DNA of 64,000 nucleotides. Origin: Bacteroidales bacterium (GTDB lineage: Bacteria; Bacteroidota; Bacteroidia; Bacteroidales; P3). A program made the translations under genes and the position numbers. Where the stretch lies: contig SFPR01000002.1 in the NCBI GenBank assembly GCA_004551865.1, positions 11,533 through 75,532 of the forward strand. Reading direction: 5' to 3'. Shown here one piece after another: positions 51,098-60,749 of this stretch; the first letter of the stretch is position 1; every line of letters starts with the position of its first letter. The notes beneath the pieces were generated by a model. It did no database searches. It saw only the letters and a list, made by a program, of their open reading frames with translations, and had not been told where the DNA came from.

Positions 51098-54015
51098 ATG
51101 CAACACGATGTTTCTATAACAGATGAATTGAAAAGGCTGCAAGAAAGGCTTGCAGGCGAGTTGAGCTTTGATGCTCTTACATTGGTTTTGTACTCTACCG
51201 ATGCGTCAGCTTACAGAGAGCGACCCTTGGCTGTGTTTTTCCCTTGTGAGGATTGCGAAAACGACATAAAAATTCTGCTTGACTTTTGCAGAAAGCACCA
51301 AACCTTTCTTATCCCTCGGGCTGCCGGCACTTCGCTTGCCGGTCAGGTTGTGGGAAAAGGGATTGTTGTCGATGTGAGTAGGCGAATGAACAAAATTTTG
51401 GAACTGAACAGCAAAGAAAGATGGGTAAGGGTTCAGCCGGGTGTGGTATTGGAGGAGCTAAACAACTATCTCAAACCTTTCGGATTGTTTTTTGCTCCCG
51501 AAACGTCAACTGCCCCGAAACGTCAACTGCCAATCGTTGTTGTGTGGGAGGAATGGCGGGAAATAACTCCTGCGGATTGCATTCTCTGGTCTATGGTTCG
51601 GTGAGGGAGCATATTTTGGAAGCACGTGTTTTGCTTTCAAACGGAGAACAGACGGTGTTGAAGCAACTGAGCAAAGAGGAGTTTGAGGCAAAAACTAATA
51701 TCGAAGGGCTTGAAGGGGAGATTTATCGCTTTGTGTCAGACATTCGCTCCGACATGGGTTTGAAAGAAAGAATTGAGCAGGCGTTTCCCGAAAAGTGTGT
51801 ACCGAGACGAAACAATGGTTATGCTTTGGATTCTCTCTATGAGGGCGATGCTCCCAATCTTGCCAAGCTCTTTTGCGGAAGTGAAGGTACATTGGCTTTT
51901 GCAACCGAGCTGAAACTCAACCTTTTGCCTCTTCCTCCGAAAGAGAAAGCTGTATTGTGTGTTCATTTTGCCGACTTGTATGATAGTTTTGAGGGAAACC
52001 TCACCGCTTTGAGGCACAATCCTATGGCTGTTGAGCTTATGGACGACCATATTGTGGAGGCTGCATATCGCAATCCTGCTCAAAAGCAAAACACTTTCTT
52101 CATTCAGGGCAGTCCTAAGGCGGTGTTGATTGTCGAATTTGCAGACAACTGTCGTGAAATGCTGCTCAAAAAGGTGCAAGAGTGCAAGGCAGACTTTGAA
52201 AGAGAGAAAAAAGCATACGCATATAGTATTGTGGAAGGTCACAAGGTTGCAAGGGTGTGGGCTTTGCGTAAGGCAGGCTTGGGGCTTTTGACAAACATTC
52301 CCGGAAACGACAAACCTGTTTCGGTGATTGAAGACACTGCCGTTGGAGTGGAGAAGTTACCAAATTACATGAGGGATTTCGAGAAGATTTTGGAGAAACA
52401 CAATCTAAAATGTGTCTATCATGCTCACATTGCAACGGGAGAGCTTCATCTGAGACCTGTTCTCAACTTAAAAAAAGAGGAAGATGTGCAACTCTTCCGA
52501 CAAATCAGCCGAGAAATTGCTCTTCTTGTAAAGAGATACAGAGGTTCTCTGAGCGGTGAACACGGAGACGGAAGACTGAGAGGGGAATGGATTCCTCTCA
52601 TGTACGGAGAAGAGATTTATCGTTTGATGTGTCAAACAAAAAAGGTTTGGGATAAAGACAATGTTTTCAACTCGGGTAAGATTGTCAATACGCCTTCAAT
52701 GAACGAAAGCCTGCGTTACCAAGGTGCAAATGCTCCCGAAATAAAGACGTATTACTCTTTTGAAAAGGAGAAGGGCTTGCAGTGTGCGGCAGAGCGTTGC
52801 AACGGAGCTGCCGATTGCCGTAAGAGCCAAACGATAGGAGGGTTGATGTGTCCGACTTTCAAAGCCACAGGTTCGGAACTTGATACTCCGAGGGCAAGAG
52901 CCAACATAATCAGGGAGATGCTCTCTTTTTCTTGTGCCGATGACCCTTTGAGCGAAAATATTGTCAAGAATGCGTTGGATAACTGTTTGATGTGTAAGGC
53001 TTGCAAGAGGGAATGCCCTTCCAATGTGGACATAACCAAGCTCAAAAGTGAGGTCTTGCAACACCATTACGACAAGCACGGCTATCCTTTGAGCGTTTTG
53101 ATGATAAACTCTCTGCCAAAGTTTCAGCAAGTCGGCAGTATGTTCCCCTCAATCTACAATTGGTTTGTGTCAAACGCTCTCACTTCTTCGGCTTTGAAAG
53201 CCCTCATGGGATTTGCTCCCCAAAGAGAGATACCGAAAATATATCCTTGCAATTTCTCAAAGCAGTTTGACCAAGCGACAAAAGCAAACGGCAGGACGAT
53301 TTATCTTTTTATCGACGAGTTTTCAAGATTTCAAGACACTTCTATCGCAAAGACTGCAATAAAGCTGTTTTCGGCATTGGGATTTGAGGTAAAGCAAGCT
53401 CCGATTGAGGAAAGCGGCAGAATGGCAATAAGCAAGGGAATGGTAAAGAGGGCAAAAAGGCTTGCAGAACGAAATGTCGGCATATTGAGAGAGCTGATAA
53501 GCGAACAAACTCCTCTTGTGGGAATTGAACCTTCGACAACGCTCAGCTTCAGAGACGAATATCCCGACCTTTTGGGAGAAGATATTTCGTCTTTGACCCA
53601 AAATGTTTTCCTTTTTGACGAATTTATCGCAAAACAAGCAGACTTGGGTGTGATAACTCCCGAACTCTTTACCGACAAGAAACAACATATCTTGTTGCAT
53701 GGTCATTGCCAGCAAAAGGCTCTCACAGGTACCGAGTTTATGGAGCGAATGCTCTGCATTCCCACAAATTACTCTGTTGAAGTAATCCCGAGCGGCTGTT
53801 GCGGAATGGCAGGAAGTTATGGTTATGAGAAAAGACATTACGAAATGAGCAAGACTATTGCCAACTCTGTACTCATTCCTGCGATAGAAAAGGCAGCTGC
53901 CGACACCATAATTGCAGCTCCGGGAACAAGTTGCAGAGAACAAATAAAGCATTTCTCCTCCCGAACTGCCCTTCACCCGATAGAAATATTGTATAATGCT
54001 CTCAAAGAGAAATAA
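51098..54015 (+). pseudogene. FAD and 4Fe-4S D-lactate-dehydrogenase-type protein, frameshifted
   Basis: The product is split: the first frame ends at 51604 and the correct frame continues from within 51421-54015. Removing one copy of an exact 17-bp tandem duplication (51498-51514 and 51515-51531) restores an open frame of 966 residues with the conserved ETSTANRCCVGGMAGNNSCGLHS. It has an N-terminal FAD-binding-4 domain (AAGTSLAGQVV), the FAD-linked C domain, two FeS segments (CNGAADCRKS with GLMCPTF; CLMCKACKRECP), and a CCG domain (SGCCGMAGSYG). It would oxidise a 2-hydroxy acid such as D-lactate. A sequencing error cannot be excluded. The start ATG 51098 (or 51092) follows the promoter closely. 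Confidence 0.8.
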
Positions 54016-54032
54016 AACCTCATCTGAAAACC

Positions 54033-55040
54033 ATGAAAAATAAAACTCTGCTCATTGCAGGCAACGAAAACAGCATACTTACCAAGCGTTTTAAGCAACT
54101 GTTTGTAGGGAAGTTTGACCGAATTGAGATCACAAGCGGAATAAAGTTCGATTTGAAACATATTATAGGAGCTTTCTTCAAAACAAAACGATTGTTGAAA
54201 GAGCTGAAACCCGACATGATTGTATTGTATCAGCTTAACCTTACCGCATTTATTGTTGCTCTTGCAAAAAAAAGAAGTATCCCTACCCTTGCTGTTGCAA
54301 TCGGAAGCGATGTTCTTGTCATGCCTAAAAGGGGATTTGTTTTCAAAGCAATGTTAAGGTATATCTTGAAGTCGTCGGACGCTTTCAATGCGGTATGTCC
54401 TTATCTTATTGAACAAATGAGACAATATGCTCCGAAAAATGCAAACATAGTATTGGCAAATCTCGGTATTGAGCTTGTCAAACCTGCAACAAAAGAGAAC
54501 ATTGTCTATTCCAATCGTCTGCACTCTCCGCTTTATAGGATTGATGACATTATAAGAGCGTTTGCAAACTTTGTTTCAAAACCCGAATATGTCTCTTGGA
54601 GGCTTGTGGTTGCAGCAAACGGACGAGAAGAAGAGCTTTTGAGCCTTGTCAAAGAGCTGAAAATAGAAAGCAAGGTCAGCTTTGTAGGTTGGCTTTCGCC
54701 CGAAAAGAACAAAGAATACTACGCAAAATCAAAGATTTATGTCTCTATTCCGTGCAGCGACGGACTTCCGAACAGCCTGATGGAAGCAATGAGTGCCGAA
54801 TGTCTGACAATAGTGTCCGATTTGCCTTCTTACAAAGGGCTGATTGCCAACGGTAAAAATTGCCTTGTTGTTTCAGATGAAGAGATTGCCAAAGCTGACT
54901 ACATCGAAAAAGTTTTGCAAATGAATGAAGAAGAGTTGAGACTAAACAACCAACAATTCCTTTCGGAATATGCCGACATAGAGACCAATCGTCGCAAATA
55001 TTGGGAGATTGTCGATGAGTTGTTGCAGCCTTGTTCTTAG
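54033..55040 (+). CDS. Glycosyltransferase, GT4-type
   Basis: 335 residues. The C-terminal half has the GT-B pattern: SRLHSPLYRIDDIIRAFANF, KVSFVGWLSPEKNKEYYAKSKIYVSIPCSDGLPNSLMEAMSAECLTIVSDLPSYKGLI (the ExFGxxxxEAMA-like site is here SDGLPNSLMEAMS). The N-terminal half is a Rossmann-like acceptor domain. It would transfer a sugar from a nucleotide donor to an envelope glycan or lipid; donor and acceptor cannot be told. It starts 17 bp after the dehydrogenase and is a lone glycosyltransferase. Confidence 0.88.
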   Translation: MKNKTLLIAGNENSILTKRFKQLFVGKFDRIEITSGIKFDLKHIIGAFFKTKRLLKELKPDMIVLYQLNLTAFIVALAKKRSIPTLAVAIGSDVLVMPKRGFVFKAMLRYILKSSDAFNAVCPYLIEQMRQYAPKNANIVLANLGIELVKPATKENIVYSNRLHSPLYRIDDIIRAFANFVSKPEYVSWRLVVAANGREEELLSLVKELKIESKVSFVGWLSPEKNKEYYAKSKIYVSIPCSDGLPNSLMEAMSAECLTIVSDLPSYKGLIANGKNCLVVSDEEIAKADYIEKVLQMNEEELRLNNQQFLSEYADIETNRRKYWEIVDELLQPCS

Positions 55041-55043
55041 TTT

Positions 55044-56582
55044 TTATCTGCCCCAGCTCTCTCGATCCAAACTTCTGTAAGTGATTGCCTCGGCAAGGTG
55101 TGCATCTTGGATTTGTTCACAGCCTTCCAAGTCGGCAATAGTGCGAGATACTTTCAATATTCTGTCGTATGCTCTCGCCGAAAGTTGCAATTTGTCCATT
55201 ATTGTGCGAAGAAGTTCCATTCCCGAGGGTTGTATTTTGCAAAATTGCTTCATCATGCGACTATTCATCTGTGCATTGCAATGTATATCGGGGAAGTCTT
55301 TGAAACGTTCCTGCTGAATTTTGCGAGCTTTAATCACCCTCTGACGTATAACCGAACTCGGTTCTCCCTCTCTCATTGTGGAAAGGTCCTTGAAAGGTAC
55401 GGGAACGACTTCAAGCTGTATGTCGATACGGTCGAGCAAAGGTCCGGAGATTTTATTCAAGTAACGATGAACCGCTCCCGCGGCACAGGTACAAGGCTGT
55501 GTGGGGTGATTGTAATATCCGCAAGGACAGGGATTCATTGCTGCCACAAGCATAAATCCCGCGGGGTATTCAGAGGTTTGTTTTGTTCTCGAAATGGTGA
55601 TTTTTCTCTCTTCCATCGGCTGACGCAACACTTCGAGAACACTTCTCTTAAATTCGGGCAGCTCATCGAGGAAAAGAACTCCGTTGTGTGCAAGAGATAT
55701 TTCGCCGGGTTGGGGATATGTTCCACCTCCAACAAGTGCCACATCGCTGATTGTGTGATGAGGATTTCGAAAAGGTCTTACCGATATTATTGAACGGGAA
55801 GAGGTCATCTTGCCTGCAACAGAGTGTATCTTGGTTGTTTCGAGTGCTTCATCAATCGTAAGAGGCGGCAAAATGCTCGGCAGCCTCTTGGCAAGCATTG
55901 TTTTTCCGCTTCCGGGAGAACCAATCATGAGTATGTTGTGAGAGCCTGCCGCTGCTATCTCCATGGCTCTTTTGACGCTCTCCTGCCCTTTGACGTCTTT
56001 GAAATCAAATTCGTATTCGTCCAAACTCTTTTCAAACTCTTCGTTTATGTCGAAAGTTTCGCGTGCAACGGGAGCAACTCCGTTCAGAAAGTTGATTACC
56101 TCCATTATGTTCTCTACTCCGAACACCTCCATGTCGGATACGATTGCTGCCTCTTTGGCATTGTCTTTCGGAAGGATAACTCCTTTGAAGCCTTGCTTCT
56201 TTGCTTCCAAAGAAATGGGCAAAGCTCCTTTGATTGTGCGGATTGAACCATCTAAGCTCAACTCTCCCATTATTATATAGTCAGACAGCTTGTCGCAAGT
56301 GATTTGTTCGCTTGAAGCAAGTATGCCTATTGCCAACGGAAGGTCGTATGCAGAACCTTCTTTCTTTAAGTCGGCAGGAGCCATGTTGATTACAATCTTC
56401 TTTCCCGGGATTTTGTAGCCGTAAGTATTCAATGCAGAGGATATTCTTTGCTGACTTTCTTTTACGGCACTGTCGGGCAGTCCGACCAAAAAGAAGTTTA
56501 TTCCCTTGTCTGTACTTACTTCTATCGTTACCGTGGTGGCTTCTATACCACAAATCGCACTTCCATAAACTTTAACCAACAT
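55044..56582 (-). CDS. YifB/ComM family Mg-chelatase-like AAA ATPase
   Basis: 512 residues. N-terminal Lon-type fold (VKVYGSAICGIEATTVTIEVSTDKGINFFLVGLPDSAVKES), AAA+ Walker A GSPGSGKTMLAKRLPSILPP, Walker B GVLFLDELPEF, and a C-terminal Mg-chelatase region with CPCGYY(N)HPTQPCTC. In Gram-negatives ComM is a helicase aiding branch migration in natural transformation. This gives a possible, unproven, connection to DNA uptake in an organism with many short repeats. It converges with the glycosyltransferase gene (gap 3 bp). Confidence 0.93.
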   Translation of the reverse strand: MLVKVYGSAICGIEATTVTIEVSTDKGINFFLVGLPDSAVKESQQRISSALNTYGYKIPGKKIVINMAPADLKKEGSAYDLPLAIGILASSEQITCDKLSDYIIMGELSLDGSIRTIKGALPISLEAKKQGFKGVILPKDNAKEAAIVSDMEVFGVENIMEVINFLNGVAPVARETFDINEEFEKSLDEYEFDFKDVKGQESVKRAMEIAAAGSHNILMIGSPGSGKTMLAKRLPSILPPLTIDEALETTKIHSVAGKMTSSRSIISVRPFRNPHHTISDVALVGGGTYPQPGEISLAHNGVLFLDELPEFKRSVLEVLRQPMEERKITISRTKQTSEYPAGFMLVAAMNPCPCGYYNHPTQPCTCAAGAVHRYLNKISGPLLDRIDIQLEVVPVPFKDLSTMREGEPSSVIRQRVIKARKIQQERFKDFPDIHCNAQMNSRMMKQFCKIQPSGMELLRTIMDKLQLSARAYDRILKVSRTIADLEGCEQIQDAHLAEAITYRSLDRESWGR

Positions 56583-56592
56583 ATCAAAAAAG

Positions 56593-57204
56593 CTATTCCT
56601 TTTGTTCTATATTCCATTTATATTTTCTGTCCAACGAAGAGAAGACATAGTAGATGATTTCACCCAAAACAAAGCCCAACAAGCCTCCGCAAATTACATC
56701 CATGGGATAATGAACTCCGCAATAGACCCTTGAATATGCCGTAAGGACTGCCCAAAGGGCAAGACACAGAACAGTGATTTTCTTTTTGGAAGACAACTTG
56801 GCGTAAATCACTGCAATGCAACACAGATTTGCCGTGTGGGAAGAGACAAAACCATACAAGCCTCCCTTGCTGTCGTAAATCAGTTGCAGATTGCGAAGTG
56901 CAACCAAATGAACATCTTGCAAAGCATGGGAAGGTCTTAGTCTTTCGACCACATCTTTGAAGCAAAGAACCGAAATTCTGTCGGCAAACAAAAAGCAAAG
57001 ACTTACAAGCAACACGATTACAATCAAGGGCAAAACCTTAAATTTGAAACGCACCTTCCAAATAAAAAAAGCAAACACCAACACAATGATTGCAAAGAAC
57101 CAATGCGATGATATGATTGCAAAGAACCAATCCAAGAAATTACTCCTTGCATCATTGATTGCATAAAACAATGCCGTGTCCCATTCTTTCAGCTTATCCA
57201 ACAT
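56593..57204 (-). CDS. PAP2-family membrane phosphatase
   Basis: 203 residues, about five transmembrane helices. All three PAP2 motifs are present: KDVVERLRP (motif 1), SSHTAN (motif 2, here SSH in place of SGH) and [13 protein letters not shown] (motif 3 with catalytic His and Asp). Such enzymes dephosphorylate undecaprenyl pyrophosphate or lipid phosphates. It overlaps obgE by 11 bp (obgE stop in its start region), suggesting translational coupling. Confidence 0.9.
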   Translation of the reverse strand: MLDKLKEWDTALFYAINDARSNFLDWFFAIISSHWFFAIIVLVFAFFIWKVRFKFKVLPLIVIVLLVSLCFLFADRISVLCFKDVVERLRPSHALQDVHLVALRNLQLIYDSKGGLYGFVSSHTANLCCIAVIYAKLSSKKKITVLCLALWAVLTAYSRVYCGVHYPMDVICGGLLGFVLGEIIYYVFSSLDRKYKWNIEQKE

Positions 57205-58192
57205 TTTTGTTCAGGGTTTGCCATATCAGGTCTTTCAGCTTGTCAATGTTTTTGCCGCTTACCGAAGAAATGAAAATACTTTGCACTCTCGGTGGGAGCT
57301 TTGCTTTCATCTGCTCTGTCATTTCTTCGTCCAACATATCGCACTTGGTGATTGCCAAAATCCTTTCTTTGTCCAACAACTCGGGATTGTAGTTCTTCAG
57401 TTCGTTCAGCAGCACATCATATTCTTTGGATATGTCATCACAATCGCAAGGTATCATAAAGAGCAATGCGGAGTTTCTTTCTATATGTCTGAGAAACCTA
57501 TATCCCAATCCTTTTCCCTCAGATGCTCCCTCAATTATTCCCGGTATGTCAGCCATTACAAAAGATTTCTCTTCCCTATAAGATACCATTCCGAGATTTG
57601 GCACTAATGTCGTAAAAGGATAGTCGGCTATTTCGGGTTTTGCGGCAGACACCACACTCAGAAGAGTACTCTTTCCTGCGTTTGGAAATCCCACCAAACC
57701 AATATCTGCAAGTATTTTCAGTTCTATGATTTTCCAACGCTCAACTCCTTCTTCTCCCGGTTGTGCATAGCGAGGTGTTCGATTGGTAGGGCTTTTGAAA
57801 TGGTCGTTTCCGAGACCTCCTCTTCCGCCTTTTGCAATGATTGCAGTTTGTCCGTCTTCGGTTATCTCGCAATCTATTTCTCCTGTTTCAAAGTCCTTAC
57901 ATACCGTTCCCAAAGGCACATCGACAATGACGTCTTCGCCGTTTTTGCCGTGCAATCTGTTCTCTCCTCCGTTTCCTCCTCCTTCGGCAATCAGGTGTTT
58001 GGTATATTTAAGGTGCAACAATGTCCAAAACTGTTTGTTGCCCCTCAAAATGATATGACCGCCTCTACCTCCGTCTCCTCCGTCAGGACCTCCCTTTGCA
58101 TTGGAACGAGTTCTCAAAAGGTGGGCAGAGCCTGCCCCGCCTTTGCCTGAGCGAACGCATATCTTAACATAATCAACAAAGTTAGATGCCAT
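57194..58192 (-). CDS. obgE: Obg/CgtA GTPase
   Basis: 332 residues. The N-terminal Obg fold is glycine-rich ([39 protein letters not shown]), and the GTPase domain carries [11 protein letters not shown] (G1), [12 protein letters not shown] (G3) and TKCD (G4). The C-terminal extension found in some homologs is absent. Obg acts in late ribosome assembly and stress control. It follows adk by 15 bp. Confidence 0.96.
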   Translation of the reverse strand: MASNFVDYVKICVRSGKGGAGSAHLLRTRSNAKGGPDGGDGGRGGHIILRGNKQFWTLLHLKYTKHLIAEGGGNGGENRLHGKNGEDVIVDVPLGTVCKDFETGEIDCEITEDGQTAIIAKGGRGGLGNDHFKSPTNRTPRYAQPGEEGVERWKIIELKILADIGLVGFPNAGKSTLLSVVSAAKPEIADYPFTTLVPNLGMVSYREEKSFVMADIPGIIEGASEGKGLGYRFLRHIERNSALLFMIPCDCDDISKEYDVLLNELKNYNPELLDKERILAITKCDMLDEEMTEQMKAKLPPRVQSIFISSVSGKNIDKLKDLIWQTLNKNVG

Positions 58193-58207
58193 CTGCTTTT
58201 GCTCTTG

Positions 58208-58780
58208 TTATTGCTTTACCTTGTCTATCTCAGAGGTCAATCGTTGAAATACTTCCTCGACTGCTCCCGTGCCAACAACCGAATGCAATACTCCTTGCTT
58301 TTCATAGAAATCTGCAACGGGCTTTGTTTTGGCTTCATACTCTCTGAAACGATTTTGAATAACCTCTTCGGTGTCGTCGGCTCTGCCTTCTATCTTTGCT
58401 CGTTTGAGCATTCTTTCGACCAACTCTTCTCTCGGCACTTCAAGACTGAGAACCAACGAAAGATGACGGCTGTGATGCTCCAACAACTTCTCCAAACTCT
58501 CGGCTTGAGCGACCGTTCTCGGAAATCCGTCAAACAAAATGCCTTTTTCTCCGGCTTGTTCTACGGCCTTTTCGATGATTTCGATAATCAAATCGTCGCT
58601 TAACAACTCTCCGCGGTTGATTACGTCTTTTGCCTTCAAACCAAGAGCGGTTTCTTCTGCCATTTCTTTTCTCAATATGTCGCCTGTCGAAATGTAAGCA
58701 AGCTCATATTTCTTTACCAACTCTTTTGACTGAGTACCTTTGCCTGCTCCGGGTGCTCCAAACAGAATAATGTTTAGCAT
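58208..58780 (-). CDS. adk: Adenylate kinase
   Basis: 190 residues. Interconverts ATP, ADP and AMP. P-loop GAPGAGKGTQSKEL at the N-terminus; STGDILRKEM; the FDGFPRTVAQAE AMP-binding segment; lid region short (RAKIEGRADDTEEVI), so it is a short-lid type without the zinc motif. Middle gene of hpt-adk-obgE. Confidence 0.96.
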   Translation of the reverse strand: MLNIILFGAPGAGKGTQSKELVKKYELAYISTGDILRKEMAEETALGLKAKDVINRGELLSDDLIIEIIEKAVEQAGEKGILFDGFPRTVAQAESLEKLLEHHSRHLSLVLSLEVPREELVERMLKRAKIEGRADDTEEVIQNRFREYEAKTKPVADFYEKQGVLHSVVGTGAVEEVFQRLTSEIDKVKQ

Positions 58781-58795
58781 AACTTCTTACTATTT

Positions 58796-59335
58796 TTAGA
58801 TTTTCTTATATATTTCTTTCAAATTTCTTCCCTTTTGCTCGAAATCCAATCCGTAACCGACAATAAATTCCGCTCCCATGTTCAATCCTTTGTACTTCAC
58901 CTCATAGTCTCCCTTGAAGTTGTCGGGCTTAAATGCCAATGTACACACCTCAACAGAGCGAGCGTCTTGCTCTTTCAGCCTTTCGAGCATTTCTTTCATG
59001 GTAAATCCGCTATCGACAATGTCTTCTATTATGACAACGTCCCTGTCTTTCAACTCCTGCGTAAGACCTATCACCTCCTTATATTCTCCCGAACTTTGCA
59101 TTCCGCTATAGGTCGATACCTTTATGAAACATACGGTATGCACACCCTCAATCTTCTTCAACAAATCTGAGGCAAACATGAATGCTCCGTTGAGAACGAC
59201 AAGAAAAACCACCTCTCTGCCTGCATAATCTTGGTTTATCCTGTCTGCAAGGCGAGAAGTTATCATGTCAAGTTGCTCAGCCGACACGGCTTTTACAAAT
59301 CTCAATCCTTCTATCTCCAATATATCGGTATCCAT
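58796..59335 (-). CDS. hpt: Hypoxanthine phosphoribosyltransferase
   Basis: 179 residues from the ATG at 59333-59335. An upstream in-frame ATG at 59344 would lie inside the -7 box (59342-59349), so it cannot be the start on this transcript; the mRNA is then nearly leaderless. The PRPP-binding loop VVIIEDIVDSGFTM and the FLVVLNGAFMFASDL segment identify the type I phosphoribosyltransferase that salvages hypoxanthine/guanine. First gene of hpt-adk-obgE. Confidence 0.93.
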   Translation of the reverse strand: MDTDILEIEGLRFVKAVSAEQLDMITSRLADRINQDYAGREVVFLVVLNGAFMFASDLLKKIEGVHTVCFIKVSTYSGMQSSGEYKEVIGLTQELKDRDVVIIEDIVDSGFTMKEMLERLKEQDARSVEVCTLAFKPDNFKGDYEVKYKGLNMGAEFIVGYGLDFEQKGRNLKEIYKKI

Positions 59336-59341
59336 ATTCGG

Positions 59342-59349
59342 CAAAGGTA
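59342..59349 (-). promoter_or_regulatory. -7 box of hpt-adk-obgE
   Basis: TACCTTTG on the minus strand, 6 bp before the chosen hpt ATG. Decides the hpt start and gives a leaderless arrangement. Confidence 0.6.
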
Positions 59350-59366
59350 TAAATAATTTCTCAATC

Positions 59367-60749
59367 CTATCGTATTTTTTGCATATTGCAATCGTCTTTA
59401 TACCTTTTGTACTCTTTGTAAAAGGATTTCAGGAACATTTCTGCAACCATTGCTGCTCCTTTTTCATTGAAATGGATAAAATCTTTGTTTGCCAATGGTT
59501 CTTCTCTCAAAACCCAAGCCGGCATAGAGTTCTCTCCTCCCATTGCCTCAAACAAATCCCAAAACACACAGCCGTTTTCCAAAGCTGCCTGCCTTTGTGC
59601 CTGTCTCAATTTGAGAACATTAGGGTTTGTAACATACTTTCCCGACTTTCTTATGCTCCGGTCTGACACTCCGACAACCACAATCAGTGCTTCGGGTGCC
59701 ATTGCTTGCAAAAATCTCAGCTGTTTGGCAAACTCTTTCTTATAAAAGGTATAGTCTTCAATCACTTTGTCCTTTTCTTGCGGTATGGCATTCACTCCAA
59801 ACTGCATGATTATCATATCAACTCCCAACTCAGAGTAGAAGTGTTGCAAAAGCGAAGCATTGCTCCCCCTTATTCCCCAGCCCGAACTGCCTCTTAGCGA
59901 AATATTATCGACAAGCACTCCGCTGTTTGACGAAACGTTCATTCCATATAGTTCAACCCCCGAAGTGGCTTGCAGTTTCAATACTTTTCCAAAGCTGTCG
60001 GAGCTGATGACTATCCGTTGCACATCAAAAGATGCATCAATCTGAACCTGCGAAATCTCATCTTGACCGTTGGAAATAATGACACTGCCTTCTGTTTCGG
60101 GACTTGCACAATACAATACTATGTTTCCTGCGGGCTTTGTGGCAAAAGCCATTTCCACAGTTGCCGTTTGAGAGACACTGTCGGCAAGAGCCTTTATCGA
60201 AGACAAGCCTATGCCATATCTGTTGAACCCTCGCTTTGGTTCCAACACACAACAAAACGCCCAATTAGGGGAATAGTGAAACGAAACGCCCCTTATGGTC
60301 GAACGGCTGAACAAAGAAATCCACCCTTGTCCTCTTCCACCGAAGTTCTTTTGCAAGTCTTTCCTTATTGTTCCCGTAATGCGGTCTGCCTCCACCTGAG
60401 AGTCTCCGTAATGTACTATTCTTACCACACCCTCTTGTGCTTTTGCTCTGTCCAGACGAGAAAACAAACTGTCAAAACGCTCCCTCAAAACACTATCATA
60501 CTCAAAGGAAACAACAGAACTATCTTGTGTCGAATCGGCTGGATTGACTGAGGGCTTCTGTTCACAAGTCGATACCACGCTTTCAACATCTGCATATTCA
60601 GAAGAGGAAAAAGAAAAAATCTCCTCCAATGTCGGCATTGTGATTTGAATACCGAAAATATTCAACCCATCTTTTGGGAACAGCAAACAAATCAAGCCCA
60701 AAGACAACAACACGATAATAAGATACAAAAGAACCTTTTGCGATGTCAT
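59367..60749 (-). CDS. Membrane-anchored SGNH/GDSL hydrolase
   Basis: 460 residues from the ATG at 60747-60749, which overlaps the mltD stop (TGATG). N-terminal transmembrane helix (LLYLIIVLLSLGLICLLF), Ser/Thr-rich linker, then an SGNH domain: block I is HYGDSQVEAD (Ser nucleophile in GDSQ), the Gly of block II in QGWISLFSR, Asn of block III in FGVNAIPQ, and DFIHFNEKGAAMVAEMF carries the catalytic Asp/His. Such proteins de-O-acetylate or acylate surface glycans. Coupled to mltD, so cell-wall glycan modification is likely. Confidence 0.85.
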   Translation of the reverse strand: MTSQKVLLYLIIVLLSLGLICLLFPKDGLNIFGIQITMPTLEEIFSFSSSEYADVESVVSTCEQKPSVNPADSTQDSSVVSFEYDSVLRERFDSLFSRLDRAKAQEGVVRIVHYGDSQVEADRITGTIRKDLQKNFGGRGQGWISLFSRSTIRGVSFHYSPNWAFCCVLEPKRGFNRYGIGLSSIKALADSVSQTATVEMAFATKPAGNIVLYCASPETEGSVIISNGQDEISQVQIDASFDVQRIVISSDSFGKVLKLQATSGVELYGMNVSSNSGVLVDNISLRGSSGWGIRGSNASLLQHFYSELGVDMIIMQFGVNAIPQEKDKVIEDYTFYKKEFAKQLRFLQAMAPEALIVVVGVSDRSIRKSGKYVTNPNVLKLRQAQRQAALENGCVFWDLFEAMGGENSMPAWVLREEPLANKDFIHFNEKGAAMVAEMFLKSFYKEYKRYKDDCNMQKIR

